Below, piece by piece: positions 50,193 to 59,629 of a DNA stretch of 64,000 nt. The translations under genes were made by a program, and so were the position numbers. Under the pieces are notes generated by a model, which was not told where the DNA came from, searched no databases, and was given only the letters and a program-made list of their open reading frames with translations. The stretch's first letter is position 1, and the number at the start of each line of letters is the position of its first letter. The DNA is from Macrolepiota albuminosa (taxonomy: Eukaryota > Basidiomycota > Agaricomycetes > Agaricales > Agaricaceae), in the NCBI GenBank assembly GCA_027475525.1, contig JAMWFC010000125.1, forward strand, positions 143,723 to 207,722, read 5' to 3'.

Positions 50193-50652
50193 GACCCATC
50201 ACGGCGGAAAAATTATCTGGGCCGAGCCATCAGGTTGCGATGTTACCCCGTCTCTTCTCAGAAGATTGGTTGCCCTGGACGGACACAGAAGTACAAAGAT
50301 TCACTCCAAGCTTTCAACGTCAAACTCAGCGAAGGAGATCGCTGACTGACTTGACTGATCAAAGTTTGTGGCAAACGGTATCGAGCCAGCAACAAAAGAT
50401 CGGTACGCAATGACTTTCGGCATAAAAATAGAAGCCATTGAACTGATTCACGGCCTCTGCAGTCAAATGCATGTCTTGCACAATGTTAACATTCCTTGTA
50501 TACTGACTGAGCACCAGGCTTCACGCTTCCCGCCGACGCTGTTCACGTTGTTGAGACCGAATTAAACGAGCTCGAGATAGAAAAGGCCAAGGTTTCTATA
50601 CTGTTCCAGCTTTTGTGGTCGTGACTTACGGACAACCTAGTCGAAAACTTCA
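50193..50652. repeat. Segmental duplication copy 2, resumed after element B
   Basis: Starts with the second GACCC and continues ATCACGGCGGAAAAATTATC, matching copy 1 from about 33696. It includes the same coiled-coil-like fragment before the F-box frame. Confidence 0.9.
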
Positions 50653-52344
50653 GTGGTTATTCCTGCGGATGTAGTTTCCAACCCGCTCAAACGTTCAAAT
50701 CAGCGGCCTACTCCTGATCAGGCTTCTGTGCTCGAAACATTATTAGCGCAGAAGAACTCAGAACTTGCAAAAATAGAATGCGACGTGCTTCGGCTTCAGC
50801 TCAAAATAAACGATGACATTGGCACAATGCAAGAACTCGAGCGATTAAAGGCAGAAAAACAGGCCAAAGCTAATTTCTGCGAGTCATGGCTTAGCTCCGT
50901 CCGCCTTCTTCCATTAGAGATTCTCACCAGAATCTTTGAATATAGCATATACCGCGGCGGGCCATCGCTATGGCAAAGAGCGTCTCCGTTCCAATTATCC
51001 CACGTGTGTAGTACATGGCGAAGTGCGGCACTAGGCTGCTCCAGTCTTTGGAATGATCTTGAACTTCAACTGGATCACGGGCCAAATATTGGTTTATTTC
51101 TTGATCTCTGGTATGGCCGGGCTAATTGCCACCGCCCACTCTCGTTTACCTTGAGAAGTGATTACCATGTCGATGAAGAACTAGCTACTAATCTCGCTTC
51201 ACATATCACAAAGTTCTCTCCTCGAATGACTACAGTTTCGGTTATATTGTGGAGCAGTCTAGGATCATTGGCGACCTTCCTTGTTTTACCAGGAGGCTCC
51301 TTTTCCAACTTGGAATCCTTGTCCATTGAGACTGACGTGAAGGCTGAAACATGCGGCTCTCCCATCACTGTCTTTGACCATTCCCCCCGTTTGAGACAAG
51401 TAACGCTCCGTATCCCACGAGACATGTATGAAGGCGATAATCGACTTTTCCTTCCTTGGAATCAGCTCACCCACCTCGACGTCAGAGGCTCATTATTGAT
51501 TCAATCATTTGCAATCATTCTTTTTCAGTGTACCCAACTCCAGGTCGTGTCCTTTCATAACATCAATCTGGCAGACCGTTTTGATTCTCGCCAGCCTGTT
51601 ATTCCACCTTCTCCGATTATGTTCCCGCATCTCACTGATCTCCAGCTCAGGCTTAATGGGCCATTCCTCTTGCATGATATATCAGATGTACTCGATGTGA
51701 TGCTCCTTCCCAAGGTCAATAACCTCAATTTGGCAGGGTATACATCTTCTTTCTCCCGCAATTATAATGATTTATTTCCCTTTCATGCCATAATGCCTCC
51801 ATCGAACATGTTTCCACCCATCCGCCATCTCCTGCTTGCCTATGTGGATATTGTTCACGACGAACTGCTTGAAACACTTGTGGCATGCCCTTTACTGGAA
51901 AGTCTCACTCTCTGTCTCGACATACACCCAATAACATTGCTGAAGGGCTTGACGCAGAATAAGCCCGACAGTCATCCCAACCCAGTGCCATCCTTCTCCC
52001 ATTTGACGTCGTTCAAATTTGCATGTATCATCGTTAATCACGAGGATGACGACGTATTCGATCCCGTTGCTTTTATGGAAGCTTTCGTTGGACTCATAAC
52101 CTCTTGGATAGAAGACCCGAACCGTCATAGTCCGCTCCAGGAGATCTCGCTTTTTGTCTGCCATGACGGTCTACACGACAATTCGGATAGTAATGAGGAT
52201 GCGTTTTCCTTATTCGAAAGAATTCGAGAAACGATACAGAAAGATCTCGCTGAACTCTTGGACGACTCCATCTTTACTGCAACGCCCATCAGTAACTACG
52301 ATGAGTTACTTTATAGATTTGGGTTTGAAAAATATTCTTATTGA
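50653..52344 (+). CDS. F-box protein, duplication copy 2
   Basis: 563 open codons, same layout as the copy at 34158: coiled coil, F-box (LLPLEILTRIFEYS), Leu-rich repeat-like region. By eye about 15 residues differ (for example YHGG to YRGG, TYAS to TCGS, LLLSRFG to ELLYRFG) and there are about a dozen silent changes. Neither copy has a stop or frameshift. As in copy 1 there is no ATG at the start of the open frame, so an upstream exon or the internal ATG (50827) is needed. Element B lies about 460 bp upstream and may have changed expression of this copy. Confidence 0.75.
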   Translation: MVIPADVVSNPLKRSNQRPTPDQASVLETLLAQKNSELAKIECDVLRLQLKINDDIGTMQELERLKAEKQAKANFCESWLSSVRLLPLEILTRIFEYSIYRGGPSLWQRASPFQLSHVCSTWRSAALGCSSLWNDLELQLDHGPNIGLFLDLWYGRANCHRPLSFTLRSDYHVDEELATNLASHITKFSPRMTTVSVILWSSLGSLATFLVLPGGSFSNLESLSIETDVKAETCGSPITVFDHSPRLRQVTLRIPRDMYEGDNRLFLPWNQLTHLDVRGSLLIQSFAIILFQCTQLQVVSFHNINLADRFDSRQPVIPPSPIMFPHLTDLQLRLNGPFLLHDISDVLDVMLLPKVNNLNLAGYTSSFSRNYNDLFPFHAIMPPSNMFPPIRHLLLAYVDIVHDELLETLVACPLLESLTLCLDIHPITLLKGLTQNKPDSHPNPVPSFSHLTSFKFACIIVNHEDDDVFDPVAFMEAFVGLITSWIEDPNRHSPLQEISLFVCHDGLHDNSDSNEDAFSLFERIRETIQKDLAELLDDSIFTATPISNYDELLYRFGFEKYSY

Positions 52345-53373
52345 TCGATACACCTGCTGTTGTCCGTTTGATTACGCCGTTGCATAATATACACTAACAG
52401 AAACAAAGTTTCGGATATGTGTCTCCCTAATGGGAGTGAGCAGTCGTGTCGTCTGTCGCACGGACAAAATGCTAACGAGAGAGGTGCACTTTTCAATCCA
52501 TAGTTACAATTGGACTCCATCGACCAGACGGAAATCCTGTCACCCAATGGACGCGGAACAACGAGGAGTAAAACAGTACGTTAGAATGCATTTCACTACT
52601 AACGATGGCAGTTACGATCATTGGTGCGACCTAAATCGAGCGCTTGAGAAAGAGATAGGCGAAAAAATGACTTTTGCTGTTCTCCATTACCACCATACGC
52701 ATACAAACAGATAACTGATCATCACTCTCAGGCGGCAGCGGCGAATCTGGCATGGATCGAAAGACTGGCCCCTAGATATGCCATCTATTTCCTACTTCCG
52801 AGAAGCTCGCAGTCTCAAGACATAGTAGATCTTTCTCCTACTAGCCGCTCCGAGCGCTTAACAATCATCAGTTATTTGATGAACGTTTGAAACCGTTTCT
52901 TGGTCATCTCTAGGAGTTTAATCCTTGATCAGAGCAGACAATCACCTCAAAATGAATTCCAGTATCAATCCACAATGTCAACAGCATCGATGACCTTACG
53001 TTTCTCCTCAATCTCCCAAACGAATTATAATCAAGAAATAGAAACTATGAGAAAGTCCAAATGACCCAGATGTAGCAACTAGGTACGAGTTACACAGCTT
53101 ATCCAGCATCGGTCAGCCATGTGTCGTTAATATCAAACAGATGATGTTCCACCAAGTAGACACATCAAACTTCGTGCACCAGTGTGTAATGATGCTGGAA
53201 TTGAGCTGTCAAGGCGATTGTTGTGTCTTGTGCACAAATTTAAAATATATATTTGCCCCACAGAATAAGGACGATAACTTTTGGTTTCTCTCATTCTTTT
53301 GCATCCTCTCTCTCTACTCCCTGTCTCACCCAGGCAGTTATCAGCTCGTTTTATTACTTTGATTCCTGAAAGG
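52345..53373. other. Intergenic region between F-box and DUF6534-like genes, copy 2
   Basis: Aligns with 35850-36836 with small insertions and deletions. No gene is supported. Confidence 0.5.
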
Positions 53374-54836
53374 ATGGCCGAAATGCTAGGTCATTCATTC
53401 TCTCCATCAGGTACAATCGGTACTCTTGAGATAGGGATGGATATATCTATGTTCTTATTCGGTGTGGTGACTGTCCAGGTGCACTCATACTACAGGTAAG
53501 CTTTTAGATACTGTGGCAGCACCTTGAAGGTTCAACTCTCTCTTAGAAAATTTTCAAATGATCCCTGGTATTTAAAAGCCTTTGTGAGTTTTCCTTCGCC
53601 TGAGGAGTGTCGAGATATGGAGGAACTGCTAGGTCATGATCATATGGTAAGTTTCACGTGTAAGAAGGGCTCGGCGAGTAATTTAATTGTTTGTCTTTGT
53701 CAGGGTCTTTGAGCTGTTCCACACCATTACCATGAGTCACGCATTCTACTACGTATAGTCAGGGCTTCTCTACGCCGTACTCTTTTTCATTTTTGCATGT
53801 TACAGGCCTCAGTAATCAAGTATGGGAAACCTGACGGTTTTGTTGAAGTTCCATTGACAATGAGATTGGCGATTATTGCATCAGCCATCATCGGACCAGC
53901 TGTTCAAGTAAGCATGTTGAGATACTTGCGACAGAACTTTCAACACTTGTCTATAGGCCTTTTTTGCCAATCGCGTCCGTATCATGTCTTCTAAATGGAT
54001 CACAAATTGCATTGGATGGTCGCTATCCATAATTGGGTGGATGTTATCCCTACTTCGCTGCATTTGCCTCATTGCTGCGGCTACTGTTCAATGGGGTCCA
54101 AACAACGTGCTACTTTTAAGGAGCAAATGGAAGTGGCTTGTTGTTACTTCACTTTCGATTTCCACTGCAAACGACGTCTTCATTGCAATGTCTTTATGTT
54201 ACTACTTATGGCGCTGGCGCAACATTCGTATGGCATGGTATGTCACACCATATTGACTCTTTACGAATTGAGTCTGGCATTTACGCGCTGAACGAAACAT
54301 GTAGGTCAAAGTCTGTGATTGACAACCTCATTCTATGGACAATTTGTAAGTACAAGGATTTTTAGTCAGACAAAATCTCAAAGGTCGTTCACAACTTTTA
54401 GGGACTGGACTTTTGACGAGGTACAATATTTTCTTTTCAGTCTCTGTCTTCTCATCATTGGTTCTTCTAGTTTCGCAACAACAACTTTGTTGATACTGGT
54501 ATGGACCACCGATTATAAATATTTCTTGTCATTTAAGATTGTCAAAGTTCATCACAAGGGATGATTATTCTTGGGTGGCGGTTCATTTGATAATTTCTCG
54601 CTGTTTGTTTTTTCTTTCAACAAACTTGTAATCAATCCGACCTCATCATTTACAGTGTTTTCCAATTCACTTATGTCATCGTACGTCCTTTATGTTTCTC
54701 ATTAACCATTTTGACCTCACGAAACAGACTTCATGCTCGAGATAAATCCCGCAATATCAATCAGAAATTCAATGGAGTCGATAAGTTACCATCTGTTTCA
54801 CAGAGAACGGCGTGTGGACATTCTTTACTCTCGTCA
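53374..54836 (+). pseudogene. DUF6534-type membrane protein, copy 2, truncated at the 3' end
   Basis: Starts at ATG 53374 (MAEMLGHSFSPSGTIGTLEI) and follows copy 1 through the helices LPLTMRLAIIASAIIGPAVQ and SSKWITNCIGWSLSIIGWML to SVIDNLILWTI. The match to copy 1 ends at CTCTCGTC (54836), where an unrelated AT-rich element starts, so the last exon of copy 1 is cut short here. As in copy 1, one early splice junction does not resolve cleanly. Confidence 0.55.
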
Positions 54837-55232
54837 AGAAACAGATGACAAGTTTCTTTAACCCCTTTTCTATCAGAAACAAATCTGGTCACATCAATCA
54901 TACTTACTAGAGAAAAAGAATAAATTTTTCAAAGAGATATTGAAAAAGAAATACATGATGGCTTTCAATGTCTGATGAAAAGCTCAATATAATTTCTCTT
55001 TCTGAGATAAACATGCAATGAAAATTTCTAAATATTTCCGTGATATTTCTGCCAGCAACATGATGGTAAAAACATAGGATTTTTGTTTCAGAAACAGTTC
55101 AGAAAAAGACATAAATTCTCCTATCTGTAGCAACAAGAAATTTATTACATATTTTTTAAAGAAAAACCACATAAAAGTAGCATGACAGCTTTCCTTGTCT
55201 CTTTTTCTAGAGGAAACAGGTTCTGCCACCAG
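54837..55232. mobile_element. AT-rich foldback-like element ending CCAGCAGTG
   Basis: Dense in short mirrored pieces (AGAAACAG, TTTCTGAGAT, GTTTCAGAAACAG) and ending GAAACAGGTTCTGCCACCAGCAGTG. That end matches the terminus at 3386 (GAAACAGATTCGGCTGCCAGCAGTG). The matching CACTGCTGG start is missing, so the left end is truncated at the duplication breakpoint. Confidence 0.5.
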
Positions 55233-55799
55233 CAGTGTACAGTGTGTAAATAAGTAGTAGCTGCAATGCATCCTTAGTAACATGTAATATGCAACTGAGG
55301 GTGCCCTACATCTGAGTCTGTCAATATATATGATCTATAAACAAAGAAATAGGTGGCCACAGCCTTTATGGCCCTGGCATTGTGGCCATGGCACTTGTTA
55401 CTGTTGAGAGGAGACTTATCCAACTCTCCTCTGGTTGTGCATCAAACCTTGCTTATGCAACATCTATTTCCTTTTTGGTTACTTCTCTTTCTATCTCTTG
55501 GCCCAGATGGCTCAACAATTGATATTTGCTAGTCTTTATTAGCAAACTTTATTTATTTTATTTTTATCTACCAGTGTTTACAGTTAGCCACCCTCAGTTG
55601 AACAACATTATATTGTGTGACTGAAGATGAGCCAAATTACTTACTTCCTACATATAATTTACTAAAACAATTTGTAGACTCACTGTATTTGTCTATAGGT
55701 AAATCTAGAGTCAAACAACATTATATTGTGTGACTCAGGACTCATTGTATTTGTCTACAGTTACTCGTCACACTCCTGGCCACTTCAACAGACTATAGA
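55233..55799. other. AT-rich spacer with a small direct repeat
   Basis: AACAACATTATATTGTGTGACT occurs twice (about 55600 and 55717), each with a nearby CTCATTGTATTTGTCTA or CACTGTATTTGTCTA. No gene is supported. Confidence 0.45.
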
Positions 55800-56486
55800 A
55801 TATTTCTTGCATGCTTTTGCCCTCTGTTTGAAATTGTATCTCATTTTTGATATTAATTCTCCCATTATTTTCAGTGGGTGTCTTTAGCCCTTTCTACAAG
55901 CAGAAAACAAATTAGAACCATGTGAGCAGTTGCAGCAGCCCCATGACTTATGATACAAATCAACCTTACATACCCTGTCCTTAGCAACTGGTTAGTTTTA
56001 GTATAAATATTCAGAATTTTATTGTAGATAGTTTCTTGCAATCTAGGTCTTATACTAGTTCACACCATGAGATTCTCTTAGTGTGCCATGTTCTTGCTAT
56101 ATTTGGCAGGCTCATGTCACAGCAGTATAGATCCATCATGATAGAAAATTTATCTAGTAATAGACAGGACACAAGGTTTCCCATAAAAGCAAGCAGCACT
56201 TGTTGGAATCGAACCAATGACCTCTTGAGTATGCACCTCTTGTGATGCTCTAGCCACTAAGCTAAAGCACTTAACTTACTTTTAGATCAAGTAGCCTAAG
56301 CAATTTACTCTCTGGGAATGCTGAGCTACTCAATCCAAGGTTCAATCATACTGGCACACCAGAGAGGCAATGTACCCCCATCTCTTGCTCAAAGATTTGG
56401 TGCCCAGGACAGATATTCCAAAAGCATGAAGATTCACTCCAAGCTTTCAACTTCAAACCCAGCAAAGGAAATCGCTGGCTGACTCA
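55800..56486. repeat. Duplication copy 3, upstream part, interrupted by a SINE-like insertion
   Basis: TTTCTTGCATGCTTTTGCC to ACCATGTGAGCAG (55804-55928) matches the region before the F-box gene in copies 1 and 2, and the match resumes at about 56380 (CCCATCTCTTGCTC). The roughly 450 bp between are foreign and carry a tRNA-like sequence. Confidence 0.6.
56195..56271 (-). mobile_element. tRNA-derived SINE head (or decayed tRNA)
   Basis: On the minus strand AGTGCTT is followed by the A-box-like TAGCTTAGTGGCTAGAGC and, about 30 nt later, by GGTCATTGGTTCGATTCC, which contains a perfect B box. The 5' AGTGCTT can pair with the 3' AAGTGCT (five Watson-Crick and two wobble pairs). The anticodon-arm region is about five nucleotides too long and does not fold normally, so it is not a functional tRNA. 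The following sequence (to about 55930) would be a SINE body. Confidence 0.5.
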
Positions 56487-56688
56487 CACTGCTGGCATTG
56501 AAAGATGTTTCCATTGGAAAAAGTGTAAAAGAACATGTTATATCATTTCCAAAGTGCCAATTTCAGATAGAAAAAGGCACTTTGCTTTGTTTATAGACTT
56601 TTTCTGTCAGGAATTGACATGTGGGAAATGGTATAACATGTTTCTTTTACACTTTTTTCAATAGAAACATCTTTCACTGCCAGCAGTG
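56487..56688. mobile_element. MITE of about 202 bp with CACTGCTGGC terminal inverted repeats
   Basis: Starts CACTGCTGGCATTGAAAGATG and ends with the near-complement (AACATCTTTCACTGCCAGCAGTG). The two halves pair over most of their length, giving a long imperfect hairpin with internal AAGTGTAAAAGAA(A)CATG and CATGTTTCTTTTACACTT. It lies in duplication copy 3; copies 1 (about 33850) and 2 (about 50345) read ATCGCTGACTGACTTGACTG without it. The CACTG terminus and very short target duplication would fit a CACTA-like transposase. Confidence 0.8.
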
Positions 56689-56869
56689 TCGACTACTCAA
56701 AAGTTGTGGTGAACAGTCTGGAGTCAGCAAAAAAACATCAGTAGGTAACAACTCTTGGCATAAAAATAGCAGCTATTCAGCTGATTCATGGCCTCCACAG
56801 TCAAATGCATGCCTTGCACAATGTCAACATTCATTGTACCAGGCCTCACATTTTTCAACGACACTGTTC

Positions 56870-58346
56870 ATGTTGTTGAGACTAAATTAAAGGAGCTTGA
56901 GATAGAAAAGGCCAAGGTTTCCATACTGTTCCAGCTTTTGTGGTCATGACTTACAGACAGCCTAGTCAAAAACTTCGGTAGTTATTCCTGCAGATGTCAT
57001 TTTCAACCCACTCAAACGTTTAAATTAGTGACTGACTCCTGATCAGGCTTCTGTGCTCGAAACATTATTGATGCAGAAGAACTCAGAACTTGTGAAAATT
57101 GAAAGCGCCATGCTTTGGCTTTAGCTCAAAATAAACAATAACATCGGCACATTGCAAGAACTCAAGCGATTGAAGACAGAAAAACAGGCCAAAGCTAATT
57201 TCTGCGAGTCATGGCTTGACTCTATCCACCTTATTCCATTCAAAATTCTCATAAGAATCTTTGAATATAGCATATACTACTGTGGACCATTGCTACAAAC
57301 AAAGGACTTCACCATTCTTATTATCCCATGTGTGTAGTGCATGGCAAAATGTGGCACTAAGCTGCCCCAGTCTTTGGAATGATCTTGAACTTGTACTGGA
57401 TTGCAGGCTAAATATAGATTTATTACTTGATCTCTGATATGGTCGGGCTAACTGTCACTGCCCACTCTTGCTTAGCTTGAGAGGTGATTTACGTAGTGAT
57501 GAAGACCTAGCTACTAATCTTGTTTCACATGTCATAAAGTTCTCTCCTCTAATGAACACAGTTTTCTTGTAATTGTGCGGCAATTTAGGATCATTGGCAA
57601 CCTTTCTTGTTTCACCAGGAGGCTCCTTTTCCAATCTAGAAACATTGACATTCATTGAAACTAACTTGAAGGCTGGAACAGACACCTCTCCTATCACTGT
57701 CTTTAATTATTCCTCCTGTTTGAGACAAGTAATGCTTCGTATTTCATGAGACATGTTTGAAGGCAATAAACAACTTTTTCTTCCTTGGAGTCAGCTCACC
57801 CACCTCCATGTCAGAGGTCCATTATCAATTCAATCATTCACAATAATCTTTTTCTAATGTGCCCAACTCCAGGCCACATCTTTTCATAATATTAACTTGG
57901 CAGACCATTTTGATACCTACCAGACTATCATCTCACCTTCACCAATTATCTTCCCATATTTCACAGAATTCTGTCTCAGGCTTAATGGGCCAAGCTTCTT
58001 GCATGATATATCAGATGTATCAGATATACTCAATATGATGCTCCTTCTCTAGGTCAATAACCTCAGTTTGGCAAAGTATACACTCTCTTTCTCCAGGACT
58101 AAAATTGATTTATTTCCCTTCCATACCATAATTTTTTCATGGGACATGTTGCTATCCATCTGTCATCTCCTGCTTGTGTATGCATATCTTGTTCACAACA
58201 AACTGCTTGAAACACTTGTGGCATGCCCTTTACTGAAAAGTCTCACTCTCTGTTTTAACATACATCCAATAACATTGCTGAAGGACTGGATGCAGAATAA
58301 GACCAATGGACAATCTGACCAAGTGCCATTTTTCTCCTACTTGATG
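56870..58346 (+). pseudogene. F-box gene, decayed copy 3
   Basis: Collinear with the copies at 34158 and 50653 but with many stops, small indels and substitutions. Recognisable parts include the coiled-coil region, FCESWLDSIHLIPFKILIRI (F-box), IFEYSIYY, GGSFSN-like and LLETLVACPLLKSLTLCF. Many differences are C to T or G to A at positions that are CpG in the intact copies (for example CGTGCTTCGGCTT to CATGCTTTGGCTT). The match ends at TACTTGATGTTG (58346), where unrelated sequence begins, so the last quarter is missing. Confidence 0.8.
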
Positions 58347-58868
58347 TTGTAAGGGCAACCTCTAGAGGCTGTGGCTCAGTCACACAGCTGGCAGAGGGAG
58401 ATCCAAAGTATATTAGAGTATGTACTGACAATATCATAATAACTACTCACTTGGCAGAGGGAGATCCAAAGAGAACAAGTCTAGGGATTTCCTATGCCAG
58501 GTTGGATGCTTCTGGGGCTTTTAAAGCATGGGAAACAACTGTACAGTACAACAAAACCTTAAAAACTTGAAAATTGACTAACCAAACAACTGTGCAAACA
58601 AGGCAGGAAAACTCTGGACTTTAGAAGTCAGAAAGGCAAACTCCGGCTTATATAAGCAGTCTGGAAGCGGTGCTGAAGGGCCCACACTTGTCTGAATGGT
58701 AGCTAAAGAACCAGAGCATCTCAAGGGCTGAGAATAGTACTAACAGATAGTGTTGAAAGAATAGAAACAGTAAAATGAAATAATGTTAGAAGAAATAAGA
58801 GAATAAATAAAGGGAGAGTGAAGAGATAAGGAGTGAGAAAAGGAAGAAATGAGGAGTCCCCTGACAGT
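58347..58868. mobile_element. Candidate LTR (solo or terminal)
   Basis: The stretch replaces the F-box relic at 58347 with TGTAAGGGCAACCTC and ends GGAGTCCCCTGACA, a TG...CA structure of about 522 bp. GGCAGAGGGAGATCCAAAG is repeated inside (58392 and 58453). Beyond it, the minus strand at 58869-58920 reads MLIKQKKLKDVAGN. I find no target duplication and no second copy in the window, so the call is tentative. Confidence 0.35.
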
Positions 58869-59629
58869 TGCCGGCAACATCCTTGAGTTTCTTCTGCTTG
58901 ATCAACATCTCAGCTTCTCAATTCTCTGTTCCAGCTCCATACTCATTGTCTCAGCTCTGTCTATGGCTTCTCAGTATTCTTGTCTCTCCATCTCAGCTCA
59001 GTTCTCATCTGCTACAGTGTGACTTTTGGCTTGATTGATTAACTTGGCTTTTCTGCTCTTTTGATTTACTAGCATCTTGGTCTTCTCAGTTACTGTGCTG
59101 TCACTGTTACTCTCCCTCTTACTGGAGTCTGTCTGTTTCTGGGTGACTCATTATTCTTACTAGTGCTTGTTTGTTACTGGTCTACAAATTTTTTGTTGTA
59201 TTACAACTGACAGAATCACACGCTTACAACACATTGTCACATATTCCCTATTTCATTCGACTTCTATGCCTACTCCTTTCATCTCGCTCTTTTGACTTCA
59301 AATCCAATTCTTCAATCAGTCCATCTCACATCCACACCGCCTTCATTGCCCTTCTCATGTCAACCCATTATCAGTATTTTTGATCTTCCTTTCTTTTTCT
59401 CATGTCAACCTATTAGCATCAGTATTTTTGATCTTCCCTCCTTTTTTAATGCCTGCCAATTTCAATTATTTATCCTGTACCTTCATTACTTCTCTGAACA
59501 TGGTTGTCTCAGACTGTCTTTGAATCCTATCAGAAATAGGTATTATACCAAAAATATGAAGAAAATAGTAGATTTTTATATATTGAACTATTATACACAG
59601 AGTAATAGTGCTGGTTAGAAAGCTGTCTA
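58869..59629. other. AT/pyrimidine-rich region, possible retroelement interior
   Basis: The first 250 bp could be antisense coding remnants (Lys/Gln/Ser-rich, interrupted by stops). The remainder is pyrimidine-rich with a local repeat (TCATGTCAACC with ATCAGTATTTTTGATCTTCC at about 59355 and 59400). No gene is supported. Confidence 0.35.

Noticed and set aside
56195..56271. Functional tRNA gene
   Set aside because: A and B boxes are present, but the anticodon arm is too long and does not pair properly; the surrounding insertion context favours a SINE or decayed tRNA.
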